Shown one piece after another: positions 43,794-56,397 of a stretch of DNA of 64,000 nt. Origin of the DNA: Onchidella celtica (Eukaryota; Mollusca; Gastropoda; Systellommatophora; Onchidiidae); NCBI GenBank assembly GCA_963931925.1, contig OZ007576.1, forward strand, positions 19,298,203 through 19,362,202, given 5' to 3'. How positions within the stretch are numbered: the first letter of the stretch is position 1; each line of letters starts with the position of its first letter. Made by a program: the position numbers and the translations under genes. The notes beneath the pieces are model-generated. The model saw nothing but the letters and a program-made list of their open reading frames with translations. It did not search any database and had not been told where the DNA came from.

Positions 43794-45173
43794 TGTCAAG
43801 GTTAAAGTTATAAATGTCGTGCTGGGTCACGATTAGAAGAGACTTGTTTTTTTCACGGTCTCGTTGATTATAGCCAGCGTAAATGTCCTTGAACTGTTTT
43901 CGTAGGCAGTTTGTTTTTGTAACACTTTTTCTTAGAGATGGAAAGAAAGTGGGGCAAGATAGAATAAATGGATGGGTTAGGAGTGACGGTGCAGTTTTCG
44001 ACCCCGTGATTTTGATGAACTCTTACGAGGGAAGAGAAGGGGTGAATAAGGTTAGATAGTTTAAGACGCTTAGTCACGTTCAGAAATTCGTACATAAAAC
44101 GTAGAAAGCACGAGGGTTTAGAGATTTTAGTAATGGTTTTGACATTTTAATTCGACCTTGTCTGTTTCTGGTACAAGGCCGTGACCGACTTCCATGTAGA
44201 TCTATTAATACTACGAGCTGAGCTCGGAATGGATGCACCAATCAAATCCAGGCATTTGGACGGTAATTTGCAGCTGGCCGCACAGTATATAAGCGTAGCC
44301 ATACTGATGTTCTTTACTCCATACAGAAATTTCCATCTGTGCAGGCGTCGGCGTGATTCTGCCAGAAGAATCAGAAGACTGTTATTTCCATGTCTATGTC
44401 CATTATAGGCATTACGATGGTGCCATATGCTCCAGCATGATTTACCCACTGCTGTTGGCTGCTGCTCCCTGGTTCCTTACCAGGGACCAAGTGTAAGTGT
44501 TTGTCTGTTGATTCAACAATGAACGAGGAGCTGAAAGTAATTTTTCCAGTAGGACAGGATTGCTGCATCTGCTAGAAGTGCTAACCAAGAATGCAAGACA
44601 AGATGTATATTAACTTGCAACTAGATCTAGTATGAATGTTTGGCATACCCAACTGTGAATTGAAATTGATTTGTGTGGATGAGGCTGGGGATTGCCAGCC
44701 CATCCTAGAGTAGATCTAACTTAACTACGTCAGTTTGTATTGACGAGCTTGATCCATTATAAGCGGTAGGCACAAATAGCTGAGATGACATTGTCGCCAG
44801 AGACATGAGTATTTTGCTTGATAGATAGTAGACAGACTATATCTGAGAGATAGATAATTCATACTTAAATTGTTAGTGAGTCAGAATGATCTTAACCTTA
44901 TAGGAATCTAGAGGAGACTTCTAGTGACATATTATTGAATTTTCATTTGATGCTGCTGATGTTGTCTTTTTAGTATGTAAGAAATTTAGACAAAATTGTT
45001 AGGATATTTAAGGTAATAAAATTTGTGGCCCTGCAGGTCTGTTGATAAAAAAACTTATTCAGATTGTTATTAGTGTGTGGCATGGTACGAAAGCTTAATT
45101 AGTAAATACCTCTCGATTTTAAAATGCAGTCATAACCCCATTAATTCAGAACACCCAGACCAGACTCGTAACA
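43794..45173 (+). repeat. 5' LTR, second copy (complete)
   Basis: 1380 bp, TGTCAAGG...CGTAACA, with the TATA-type box near 44286 and AATAAA at 45015-45020. Confidence 0.94.
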
Positions 45174-46615
45174 CTGGAGAGGGACCCCTTAAAGAACTTA
45201 AATAACGCCATGCCATTTAGGTAAATTATTCTAAAACCTATTGCATTTTATTCCATTATTTAATATTGTACTGTTATAACATTGTGATTTCAGGTCCTTT
45301 TTATTATAGTTTATAGGCAATTTCTATTAATATAATATTTTGGTTCAATTTCATATGGTGAGCTCATCATCCCATTGACCCGACGACACCGGTGAGGGAC
45401 ACCATCCACCTTACAGATCTACCTCAGACAGAAACACATTTTTTTTGGGCTTGGAACGAGCTATGGATTGAGGACATTACCATCTGAATTCCTCAAAAGA
45501 AAGTTAAGTGAACCATCTGTTTGTCAGTCTTGAGGAGGGCGAGGTACTTTCCGCTCTGTGTTTCCAGGCTTTTTTCCATTTACTATCTGTTTAGTTTAAG
45601 AGCGGGAGGTTGGTTGGGGTCATAGTATAGCATATCTTCTTTGCCATTACGAAGGATATTGGAGTGCCTTGGTGGCTATTGATAACTCGGGGGGATTTGC
45701 TTCACTGTGAATAGTTCTATTAGGGATCCATTATTCGTATAGATTGTGACGTTCTTTTACTTCCTCACATTTCTTTAGGAAGATGTCTCTCCTGTCTTTT
45801 TCTTAAACTTTCTGTAATATAAGTTAGGACTTGTAGGGTCTGTTATCGTTCGTCTTTCTTGTGAGTCTAGCGTCCTGTTTAGTGTATTTCTTTTTTCTTC
45901 CTTATAAACTTTAAACTAGTATACTAACATTGCTATGTTTACAATATATGCCTGAGGTGTTTCACGTGCTAAAACCACGTTGAATTGTAATCTGGTATTG
46001 ATATGTGAGAGAGAGAGAATAAATTTTTGATCACGTGATAATTTCACGTCGAATATAGAGAGAATAATTTTGCAGTGGTAACAGAAGACACTGCGTGTGC
46101 GCGTTTTAAGAAGAGAGAGATATTTCAAATTTGTCGCGTTAAGAGAGAGATATATTTTTTGATTCATCGCATTGAGAAAGCGATACATTTTTGACAGTGA
46201 TAACAGAGGACACTGGTTCGTCGCGTTGAGAGAGACATAAATTTTGAGAGTGATCACTCAAGACACTGATTTGTCGCATTAAAGGCGATAAATGTATATT
46301 TTACTGCAGTGGGAGCAACGGATAGACGGCACTGCCTTACTAGAATTCATATTCAGAGAGAGAGAGCTAAAATTTTTGCAGTGGAAGTGAAAATTGCCTG
46401 CAATTTACAGAGAGAGATAGAACGTTCTTTTCGCGAAGCAGTGCTAACGTAGGACACTGAATTAATATTGAGAGAGAGTAACTGTTACAGATACTATAAT
46501 TGATACCGCGATATACCATAACAGTAGGTAAATACTTACTAATTGTGCACACACTACCGTGCCAGTGTTTTGATTCTATACGAATCTATACGGGTAACAG
46601 ATTTTAATACACATT

Positions 46616-49600
46616 ATGGCCGAGTTTCTGAAATACATTGACTCTGCCAAAGCTCTGGGTATACCAGAAGAAGAACGCGCCTCGTGGTGCGAACGACAAG
46701 TACAGCAAGACCGAGACCGTGAGGATCGGGTAGCAGCAAGAGAGAGAGAAAAAGAAGAAAGAGAAAAAGAAGCAAGAGAGAGAGAAAAAGAAGAAAGAGA
46801 AAGAGAAAGAGAAAAAGAAAGAGAGAGAGAAAAGGAAAGAGAAAGAGAACGAGAAAAAGAGGCTGTAGAGAGAGAAAAAAGGGAGCATGAACTCGCAATC
46901 AAGAAATTAGAGCGAGAATCGCTTATAGCCCCCACTGTTGCCAGCAATACATATGCTACAAAACCGAAACTTCCGACGTTTAATGAAAAACTCGACCGGA
47001 TCGACGCATATTTGCATCGGTTCGAGCTACACGCTAAATGCGTCGGATGGCAGCAGGCGATGTACAGTTCATGCCTGTCTAATTTACTAACAGGTAAGGC
47101 TCTAGAAGTATTTCATAGCCTCAAAGTAGAGGATGCCAACGACTATGACAAGCTTAAAACAGCACTGCTTAAGCGATTCCAGCATACCGAGGATGGCTTT
47201 CATCAGAGATTTCGCGCATGTAAACCTGAGCCATCAGAAAATTTCTCAACTTATGTGAATCGGCTGAAACATTACTTAGATCGCTGGATCGAGCTCGCGA
47301 ACGTGACTACCGGAAATTATTTTCAACTTTATGATTTGGTCTTAAAAGACCAAATCTATACGGCATGTCATTCCGATTTGGTTGCCCACCTTAAAGAGAG
47401 GGCACCGACATCCTCTGAAGAAATCACATCGTGCGCGGAACGTTATGCGTCCGCCCACCCAAATCGTCCTTTGGCAAAGCCTTCAACTACAGCACCGTGT
47501 TATGCCAACGTGGGCAAAGGAGCGCCAACCGGACACGATCGTTCAAGGCCGACTCGTCGTCAGGCCCCAAATCCGCGCTCTCAATCAGAGCCGCTTTTTT
47601 TTAGACAGAGGGATTTTCCGAATCGAAGTAATTTATCCCCGCGTCGAGGATACCAAAGCTATTCTTTTTACGAGCCTCGCCCATATTATCGTGGCAACTA
47701 TCCAGGCCAACAATATAACCGGCCTCAGGGACCGCCGCGACGAGTGCATTTTGATAATAATCATGATTATGATAGACCGCAGAGTCTTCCGTATCGTGGA
47801 AACGATCCTCATCGTATTATGTGTTTTAGGTGTAATAGGGTAGGCCACATACAAAAATTTTGTAACGTGAAAATGGAAGCGGCAAATGCCTGCTCTGTAC
47901 AATCTACACCCTATACAGATGTTGGTTATACTAATAAATCTTCATCGCAATCAAAGACTATTCCAGTCATGTCCGCCCTACATGAACTGGGTGAATTAAC
48001 ATTTTACCAGGGCCGCGTGAACGCGATTCGCGCTTCTGTTCTACGTGACTCCGGATGCACGACTATCGGCGTTCGGCAGTCACTAGTCCGTCCAACACAA
48101 TTTTTGGATAAGGAGGTAACTTGTATTACTTTTGGCGGATCTGTAGAGCGATTCCGTCTTGCAGAAGTTTATATTGATACACCTTTTCTCACAGGTATTG
48201 TTACCGCATGTGTACTGCCTAATCCAGTGGCTGATTTAATCATAGGGAATGTACCTCAAGTAAATAAGTTTCCTATCGGTAACTTGGAAATTTGGACTGA
48301 GGATGAAAGTGTTGCTTGTGCGACAACACGCCTACAATCGAGTCGACGAGCAGACAGTGCATTGAGTAACCCTACTATTGAATTGAACATAACGTCTACT
48401 GCATTCCATGATGAGCAACATTCAGACCCCACATTGAAACATTTGTTTACTAAAGTTGATCCTACAGCGCCGGATACCTCTAAGTTTCTTATTAAAGATG
48501 ACTTATTATATCGTAATTTTCGGAATAAGCGAGAGGCCATTATGCAACTTGTAGTACCAAGATCTTTTCGTCGCGACATTATTCGTCTCGCGCATGACAC
48601 TTCCTTGGCGGGTCACCAAGGAAAGGCCAGAACTAAGTCTCGAATACTATCGCAATTTTTTTGGCCCAGTATTTACGCAGATGTAAACCGGTTCGTATCA
48701 ACATGTGACGTATGTCAGAGACGTACTCCTAAAGGGAGAGCATCGCGGGCTCCTCTGCAGGAGATGCCTATGGTCTCCAGACCATTTGAGCGCGTTGCCG
48801 TAGATATAGTTGGGCCTCTACACAAGTCAGACAGAGGACATCGTTTTATACTTTCTGTCATTGACTACGCAACCCGTTGGCCAGAGGCCATCCCACTAAA
48901 AGACATTTCAGCCGATCATGTGGCTGAAGCGCTTATTACTATTTTTTCGCGTCTTGGATTTCCGGTTGAAATTTTATCGGACAGAGGTCCACAGTTTACC
49001 TCTGAGCTTTTTAAGAAAGTCTTGGAATTGGTCGGGATTAAACAAAGATTGACATCTCCATACCACCCACAGTCTAATGGCTGCTGTGAACGGTGGAATG
49101 CTACCATGAAAGCTATGCTTGCGCGAGTTTCGGCCGACAAGCCGAGTGATTGGGATCGACAACTCCCCGCTATTCTCTTTGCATACCGAGAACTACCGAA
49201 TGCATCGACGGGTTTTTCCCCCTTCGAATTATTGTATGGTCGTAAGCCGCGTGGTCCAATGGCCATACTCCGTGATTTATTCGCCGGATCAGACACCGAC
49301 GACAACGATACGCGGTCTGCATATCAATATGTTGTAGACTTGCGCCATCGAATTCTTAACGCATGTCAGCTCGCACAAAAATCTTCTGCGGCGCATGCGA
49401 GTCTTTATAAACTATATCGTGATCAAGGTAGCCGATTGCGAACCTTGGCCGTCGGAGACCAAACTCTTGTTCTCCTTCCGGAGACGAAAAATAAACTCCT
49501 TCTTACATGGAAGGGACCTTTTAAAGTCCTAAAGAGACTTTCTCGAGTAAATTATCTTATCAAGATTCGGGGACAGGACAAAGTCTTCCATATAAATATG

Positions 49601-50092
49601 TTAAAGCAGTACCTGTCCGACGATGATGATCCTATTAAGATAGAGCATTCAATCCCCGCACTGCAATCTTCTGAAAATACGTCGGATGTAAATATAAATC
49701 CAGATCTGTCTGAATCGCAAAGACAAGATATAAGAGATGTACTTAACGAGTTTACTACGGTCTTTACTGATCTACCAGGTAATACTTCTTTGGTACAGCA
49801 TGTTATAAGATTAAAGACGGATATACCCGTCTTTGTTAAACCATACCCGCGTCCGCTGCACGCACAGGAGACTATAATAACCGAGGTACGTAACATGTTT
49901 CACCTGGGAGTGATAGAGCGATCGACGAGCCCATATAACTCACCCATCGTATTAGTGAAAAAAAAAGATGATACAGTGCGTTTTTGTATTGACTATCGTA
50001 AACTTAATGAGGTTACGATATATGACGCTGAACCGATTCCCAACCAGGAGAATCTTTTTGCGCAGTTAGCGAGGGCAACGATTTTTTTCTAA
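46616..50092 (+). CDS. Gag-protease-integrase-RT(N-terminal) polyprotein, second copy
   Basis: Same 1158-codon frame and residue positions as the first copy (zinc knuckle 403-416, protease DSG 478-480, integrase D730/D789/E825, GPF 967-969). It ends at the same 7-T frameshift (T-run 50082-50088). The only difference I noticed in the coding region is a silent TAC to TAT change at 49330. Confidence 0.93.
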   Translation: MAEFLKYIDSAKALGIPEEERASWCERQVQQDRDREDRVAAREREKEEREKEAREREKEEREREREKEREREKEREREREKEAVEREKREHELAIKKLERESLIAPTVASNTYATKPKLPTFNEKLDRIDAYLHRFELHAKCVGWQQAMYSSCLSNLLTGKALEVFHSLKVEDANDYDKLKTALLKRFQHTEDGFHQRFRACKPEPSENFSTYVNRLKHYLDRWIELANVTTGNYFQLYDLVLKDQIYTACHSDLVAHLKERAPTSSEEITSCAERYASAHPNRPLAKPSTTAPCYANVGKGAPTGHDRSRPTRRQAPNPRSQSEPLFFRQRDFPNRSNLSPRRGYQSYSFYEPRPYYRGNYPGQQYNRPQGPPRRVHFDNNHDYDRPQSLPYRGNDPHRIMCFRCNRVGHIQKFCNVKMEAANACSVQSTPYTDVGYTNKSSSQSKTIPVMSALHELGELTFYQGRVNAIRASVLRDSGCTTIGVRQSLVRPTQFLDKEVTCITFGGSVERFRLAEVYIDTPFLTGIVTACVLPNPVADLIIGNVPQVNKFPIGNLEIWTEDESVACATTRLQSSRRADSALSNPTIELNITSTAFHDEQHSDPTLKHLFTKVDPTAPDTSKFLIKDDLLYRNFRNKREAIMQLVVPRSFRRDIIRLAHDTSLAGHQGKARTKSRILSQFFWPSIYADVNRFVSTCDVCQRRTPKGRASRAPLQEMPMVSRPFERVAVDIVGPLHKSDRGHRFILSVIDYATRWPEAIPLKDISADHVAEALITIFSRLGFPVEILSDRGPQFTSELFKKVLELVGIKQRLTSPYHPQSNGCCERWNATMKAMLARVSADKPSDWDRQLPAILFAYRELPNASTGFSPFELLYGRKPRGPMAILRDLFAGSDTDDNDTRSAYQYVVDLRHRILNACQLAQKSSAAHASLYKLYRDQGSRLRTLAVGDQTLVLLPETKNKLLLTWKGPFKVLKRLSRVNYLIKIRGQDKVFHINMLKQYLSDDDDPIKIEHSIPALQSSENTSDVNINPDLSESQRQDIRDVLNEFTTVFTDLPGNTSLVQHVIRLKTDIPVFVKPYPRPLHAQETIITEVRNMFHLGVIERSTSPYNSPIVLVKKKDDTVRFCIDYRKLNEVTIYDAEPIPNQENLFAQLARATIFF

Positions 50093-51080
50093 AATTGATC
50101 TTTCCAAAGGCTATTGGCAAATTCCGCTTGATGAGAATAGCAAGCAATATACCGCTTTTCAGACCCCGTTGGGTCTTATGCAGTGGCGCTATATGCCTTT
50201 CGGATTAGTTACAGCCCCTGCCACTTTCGCCCGTATGATGACAATATTGCTCCAGGGTATGAATTCCGTGTTGTCCTATTTTGACGACATTTGTATTTAT
50301 GAAACCAATTGGTCGGGCCACCTCGCAGCCCTACGACAAGTTTTTATTGCTCTTCGTCGAGCTGGCCTTACGGCGAAACCCAGTAAGGTGTTTTTAGGAT
50401 ATAATGAAATTAATTTTCTGGGCCATACAATTGCCCACGGCGTTCAGACTCCTGATGACAAAAAGATAACTACCATCTTAAAGCTCCAACCCCCTCGAAC
50501 TAAGAAAGAAGTTCGTAGTTTATTGGGCTTTCTTAACTATTATAGGAAATTCATTCCAAATTTTTCTTCGCTTACAGCTCCGTTGTCGGACCTCACAAGA
50601 AAGAATTTTCCTAATAAAGTGAAATGGACAACCGAATGTGCTGATACACTTCGTACCGTTCAACGATTGTTTTCCACTTCCCCCATTCTCATACTTCCAG
50701 ATATAAACCAAATATTTATTGTCCGCACTGATGCGTCGGACAACGGATTAGGAGCTGTGTTATTACAGGAACGAGACGATACCTTGCGGCCATGTCTATA
50801 CGCCAGCCGCAAGTTGCTAGATAGGGAATGCCGCTATGCAATTATCGAGTGAGAGTGCCTCGCTATCATTTTTGCTGTAAACGCATTTTCGCGATATCTA
50901 CTCATGTCCGAGTTTATAATTGAAACGGACCATCGTCCGTTGTTATTCTTGAAGGCTAACAGGGCTAAAAATGCTCGATTAACGAGATGGAGTCTTGCAC
51001 TCCAGGAATACCGGTTTGTTATCCGGGCTATCCCTGGCGGTGACAATTCCCAAGCTGATGTTTTGTCACGTCTAATTTAG
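50088..51080 (+). pseudogene. RT and RNase H remainder, second copy
   Basis: YFDD polymerase motif at 50277-50288, RNase H aspartate codon 50730-50732, interrupting TGA 50850-50852, final stop 51078-51080. It shares both lesions with the first copy. Confidence 0.88.
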
Positions 51081-51745
51081 TTTCCTATTAAAGAGTTTTG
51101 TGTCTTGTATTGGGGTTGGATAGTGCTTTCCCCCCTCAATTCTAGACGGTGGATGGATTCACATTTATCTTGTTCATTACTTTATGAACCAGTTTTACAA
51201 TCCTTTTTTGTGAATATCCTCTTTCCACCAGCGTCATTCCGGACTGTGACCTGAACTTCTGACAAACCTGACGCCCTTGTCAGCGGGTCAATGAGATGGA
51301 GACATGGCAAACCAAGCTACCAGAGCTACTGCTGCCATTGGATACCACAGTATTTTAATTAACAATATATTGTTTGTGAATGTGTATATAAGCAGCAATT
51401 ATGTGTGTTGACTAGATAATTATGAGCCTATTCCTTCAGTAAGGCCTGATTGTTTGATAGTAGTTATACTTTAATTCAGCAGTATACAGTGATATACTTA
51501 TTGTTATTATAAATGTTCGTGAGAAGTTTAATTGTGTGCAGTAAGAATATTTCGATAGACTAGATTCTATAGAACGTGGCATCAATAATTGTATGCGTTT
51601 TGTCCATCCAATATGCACGTTCTTAGTTAGATTTTTTGTTCTTAAGCTTAAGGCTGTCTTTTCTACAGTAGTACTTCAGCCCCCACCACAATAACTTTGT
51701 GGTTTCTTGGATCCTATCGTGTAAATTTTTCTTAAAATTTCCACT

Positions 51746-51756
51746 GGGGTGGGGGA
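51746..51756 (+). other. Polypurine tract, second copy
   Basis: GGGGTGGGGGA directly before the 3' LTR. Confidence 0.75.
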
Positions 51757-53136
51757 TGTCAAGGTTAAAGTTATAAATGTCGTGCTGGGTCACGATTAGA
51801 AGAGACTTGTTTTTTTCACGGTCTCGTTGATTATAGCCAGCGTAAATGTCCTTGAACTGTTTTCGTAGGCAGTTTGTTTTTGTAACACTTTTTCTTAGAG
51901 ATGGAAAGAAAGTGGGGCAAGATAGAATAAATGGATGGGTTAGGAGTGACGGTGCAGTTTTCGACCCCGTGATTTTGATGAACTCTTACGAGGGAAGAGA
52001 AGGGGTGAATAAGGTTAGATAGTTTAAGACGCTTAGTCACGTTCAGAAATTCGTACATAAAACGTAGAAAGCACGAGGGTTTAGAGATTTTAGTAATGGT
52101 TTTGACATTTTAATTCGACCTTGTCTGTTTCTGGTACAAGGCCGTGACCGACTTCCATGTAGATCTATTAATACTACGAGCTGAGCTCGGAATGGATGCA
52201 CCAATCAAATCCAGGCATTTGGACGGTAATTTGCAGCTGGCCGCACAGTATATAAGCGTAGCCATACTGATGTTCTTTACTCCATACAGAAATTTCCATC
52301 TGTGCAGGCGTCGGCGTGATTCTGCCAGAAGAATCAGAAGACTGTTATTTCCATGTCTATGTCCATTATAGGCATTACGATGGTGCCATATGCTCCAGCA
52401 TGATTTACCCACTGCTGTTGGCTGCTGCTCCCTGGTTCCTTACCAGGGACCAAGTGTAAGTGTTTGTCTGTTGATTCAACAATGAACGAGGAGCTGAAAG
52501 TAATTTTTCCAGTAGGACAGGATTGCTGCATCTGCTAGAAGTGCTAACCAAGAATGCAAGACAAGATGTATATTAACTTGCAACTAGATCTAGTATGAAT
52601 GTTTGGCATACCCAACTGTGAATTGAAATTGATTTGTGTGGATGAGGCTGGGGATTGCCAGCCCATCCTAGAGTAGATCTAACTTAACTACGTCAGTTTG
52701 TATTGACGAGCTTGATCCATTATAAGCGGTAGGCACAAATAGCTGAGATGACATTGTCGCCAGAGACATGAGTATTTTGCTTGATAGATAGTAGGCAGAC
52801 TATATCTGAGAGATAGATAATTCATACTTAAATTGTTAGTGAGTCAGAATGATCTTAACCTTATAGGAATCTAGAGGAGACTTCTAGTGACATATTATTG
52901 AATTTTCATTTGATGCTGCTGATGTTGTCTTTTTAGTATGTAAGAAATTTAGACAAAATTGTTAGGATATTTAAGGTAATAAAATTTGTGGCCCTGCAGG
53001 TCTGTTGATAAAAAAACTTATTCAGATTGTTATTAGTGTGTGGCATGGTACGAAAGCTTAATTAGTAAATACCTCTCGATTTTAAAATGCAGTCATAACC
53101 CCATTAATTCAGAACACCCAGACCAGACTCGTAACA
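51757..53136 (+). repeat. 3' LTR, second copy
   Basis: 1380 bp, followed by ACCAG and the resumed LINE frame. Confidence 0.94.
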
Positions 53137-53141
53137 ACCAG

Positions 53142-54398
53142 GCGTGGATTCAATTCCTGCTGAGGTGTATGCCTTCGGTGGAGAAAAGCTTATTGAAAGG
53201 TTGACCGAGTTGTTCAACCATATGTTGAAAGCAGGGAAGCTGCCACAGGACTTCAAAGATGCTTCAATCATCCATCTGTACAAAAACAAAGGGGACAGCC
53301 AAGTCTGTGACAACCATCGGGGAATCTCTCTACTTTCAATTGCTGGCAAAATATTGGCAAGAATGCTTCTGAATCGCCTTCTTGATCACCTCTCGTCAAA
53401 TGACTTGCTTCCCGAGAGCCAATGTGGCTTTCGTAAAGAGAGGGGAACGGCGGATATGATCTTTGCTGCCAGACAGATTCAGGAAAAATGCATGGAACAA
53501 AATAAAGCGCTGTAAATCACATTTGTTGACCTCACAAAAGCATTTGACACAGTGTGTCGTGAAGGCCTCTGGAAAATCTTGGCGAAGTTTGGGTGTCCAC
53601 CCAAATTCATCACAATAGTGCGCCAGTTTCATGATGGCATGCAAGCTGCAGTCAAAAGTAACGGCAGTGTTTCAGAGCCCTTTGCTGTCACAAATGGGGT
53701 AAAACAGGGTTGTGTCTTAGCCCCAACTCTATTCAGCATCATGTTCTCTGCAATGCTACAAGAAGCCTTTAGCTCTCCTCCTCAAGGGGTAAGCATCAAG
53801 TACCGAACTGATGGCAGTCTATTCAACCTCAGGAGACTTCAGGCAAAAACCAAAACCAAAAGTCTGTGACCTACTATTTGCTGATGATTGTGCACTTCTG
53901 GCACACGATGAGGATAGCATGCAAAACTGTGTTGATAAGTTCTCTAGTGCCTGTGACAACTTTGGCCTCACAATAAGCGCAAAGAAGACGGAAGTGCTCC
54001 ATCAGCCTACTCCAGACGGCAAGTATCCTGTGACCCCAAATATCAAAGTCCATGACAGTCTTCTGAAGGTGTCGGAGAACTTCACCTATCTTGGCAGTAC
54101 ACTGTCTTCCGCGGCTCGTGTTGATACTGAAATTCCCCCAAGAATCAGCAAAGCCAGCTCTGCATTTGGCAGGCTTCGAAAGAGAGTGTGGGATGTTGCC
54201 GGCATTCGCACAGACACTAAGCTGAAAGTGTACAATGCTGTAGTCCTTCCCACCCTACTCTATGGGGCTGAAACCTGGACAGTGTACCAATCGCATGCCA
54301 GAAAATTAAATCACTTTCATCTGGCCTGCCTTAGAAAGATCCTAAGGATCAAATGGCAGGATAAAATTCCAGACACGGAGGTCCTCAATCGTGCCAAG
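53142..54398 (+). pseudogene. LINE reverse transcriptase region, second copy
   Basis: Continues the frame of 42257-43793. It carries TAA at 53513-53515, the one-base frameshift near 53845-53870 and FADD at 53877-53888, exactly as in the first copy. Confidence 0.88.
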
Positions 54399-55812
54399 TG
54401 TCATGGTTTAAGTACCATAATTGCCGTGCTGGGTCACGACTTGTAAGGAGTTGATTTTTCACGGTCTCGTTGATTATAACCAGCGTAATTTTGTCCTTGA
54501 ACTGTTCTCGTGAACAGTTTGTTTTTGAAACACTTTTTCTTAGAGATGGAAAGAAAGTGGGGCGAGATAGAATAAATGGATAAGTTAGGAGTGACAGTGC
54601 AATTCTCGACCCCGTGATTTGATGAACACTTAGAAGGGAAGAGAAGGGGTGAATAAGGATAGATAGTTTAAGACGCTTAGTCGCGTTCAGAAATTCGTAC
54701 ATAAAATGTAGAAAGCACGAGGGTTTAAAGATTTCAGTAATTGTTTTGACATTTTAAATTGACCTTGTCTGTTTTTAGTACAAGGCCGTGACCAACTCCC
54801 ACGTAGAATATATTAATACTGCGAGATGAGCTCGCATGGATGCACCAATCAAATCTAGGGATTTGGACGGTAATTTGCAGGTGGCTGCACAGTATAAAAG
54901 CGTAGCCATACCTATGTCCATGACTCCATACAGAAAATTCCAATCTGTGCAGGCGTCGGCACGATTCTGCCTGAAGAATCATAAGTCTGTTCGATTCATG
55001 TCTAGTCCACTATAGACATTGAGATGAAGCCATATGCTTGAATGAGATATGCCCACTGCTATTGTCTACTGTTCCCTGGTTTTTCTAATACCAGGGACCA
55101 AGTGTAAGTGTTTGTCCTTTGATGATTCAACAATGAACGAGGAACTGAACATAATTGATCCAGTAGGACAGGATTGCCGCATATGCTAGGAGTGCTACCC
55201 AAGAATGCAAGACAAAGATTTATATTGACTTGCCACTAGTATGAATGTTTGGCATACACATCTGTGAATTGGGATTGATTTGTCTGGATGAGGCTGGGGA
55301 TTGCCAGCCCATCCTAGAGTAGATCCAATAGACTTAACTACGTCAGTTTATATTGACGAGCTTGATCCATTATAAGCGGTAGGCACAAATAGCTGAGACG
55401 ACATCGTCGCCAGAGACATTAGTATATTGCTTGATAGATAGTAGGCAGACTATATCTGAGAGATATATAACTAGTACTTAAATTGTTAGTGAGTCAGAAT
55501 GATCATAACCTTATAGGAATCTAGAGAAGACTTCTAGTGACATATTATTGAATTTTCATTTGATGCTGCTGATGTTGTCTTTTAGTATGTAATAGATCTA
55601 GACAAAATTGTTAGAAAATTTAATGTAATTAAATTTGTGGCCCTGCAGGTCTGTTTATGAAACTTATTCAGATTGTTCTTAGTGTGTGGCATGGTACGAA
55701 AGATTAAATAGTAAATACCTCTCGATTTAAAATGCAGTCATAATATCATCATTGAGAAGACCCTCTTCATAACAGCTAGAGGGCACTACTACCCATTTCC
55801 AGATTCGTAACA
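54399..55812 (+). repeat. Solo LTR, second copy
   Basis: 1414 bp, flanked by CCAAG (54394-54398 and 55813-55817). Confidence 0.9.
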
Positions 55813-55817
55813 CCAAG

Positions 55818-56240
55818 GAATTGAGCATCTTCTGCCACCTGAAAAAAATTCAGCTACGTTGGGCAGGACATGTTGTCAGAATGCCCGACTCCAGACTCCC
55901 TAAGCAAATCTTCTTCTCTGAGCTCTCCAATGGAACGAGGAATGTTGGGGCCCCAAAGAGACGTTACAAAGACACTCTCAAGCAATCACTGAAGGCCTTT
56001 GCCATTGATGTGAGTGAGTGGGAAAAGCTCTCGCTTGATCGTGCAAATTGGAGGGCGGCCCTTACCAGAGGCAGCAAAGCATGGGAAGCTGACAGAGTCC
56101 AGCAGGCTATCAAAAAAAGAGAACGGCGCAAGAAAAGGCCCAGTGGTACTGAACCAACGGAGCACTCTTGTCACTTATGCGGAAGGGTCTTCAGGGCAAA
56201 AATAGGACTTATCAGTCACATGAGAAGCCATAAGTCATGA
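55818..56240 (+). pseudogene. LINE C-terminal region with C2H2 finger, second copy
   Basis: LRWAGHVVRM block, basic segment and C2H2 finger (56169-56231); stop TGA 56238-56240, then a ~148-bp 3' UTR ending in (ATT)n. Confidence 0.85.
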
Positions 56241-56397
56241 AAGAACAGTCTTTCCATTCTGTCCTCTGTGTCCTTTACTTCTCTTTATTGTCCATGTGTT
56301 GAAAATTCTCAACAATTTCTGTTCTTTATTCCTCTGGCGTTGTTAAGGTCATCATCATACCTGATGGACGAACTATTATTATTATTATTAGACTATA

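Larger units (their letters stand above)
43794..53136 (+). mobile_element. Complete Gmr1-like Ty3/gypsy element, second copy
   Basis: 9343 bp: 5' LTR 43794-45173, primer site 45175-45187, leader with hairpin repeats 45995-46545, Gag-PR-IN-RT frame 46616-50092, shifted RT/RNase H 50088-51080, polypurine tract 51746-51756, 3' LTR 51757-53136. The two LTRs are the same length and differ at one position I noticed (A 44832, G 52795), so insertion was recent. Confidence 0.95.
41522..56388 (+). mobile_element. Full-length LINE with nested gypsy element and solo LTR
   Basis: LINE sequence occupies 41522-43793, 53142-54398 and 55818-56388 (about 4.1 kb in all) and is flanked by TAGACTATA at 41513-41521 and 56389-56397. 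Insertions are the complete gypsy element (43794-53136, ACCAG duplication) and the solo LTR (54399-55812, CCAAG duplication). The three coding pieces add up to 3217 bp from ATG 42257 to TGA 56240. That is a multiple of three plus one, which agrees with the single one-base frameshift seen before the FADD motif. One ORF of about 1070 codons with apurinic endonuclease and RT places it in an APE-type clade such as RTE or I-like; I cannot decide which. Confidence 0.9.
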
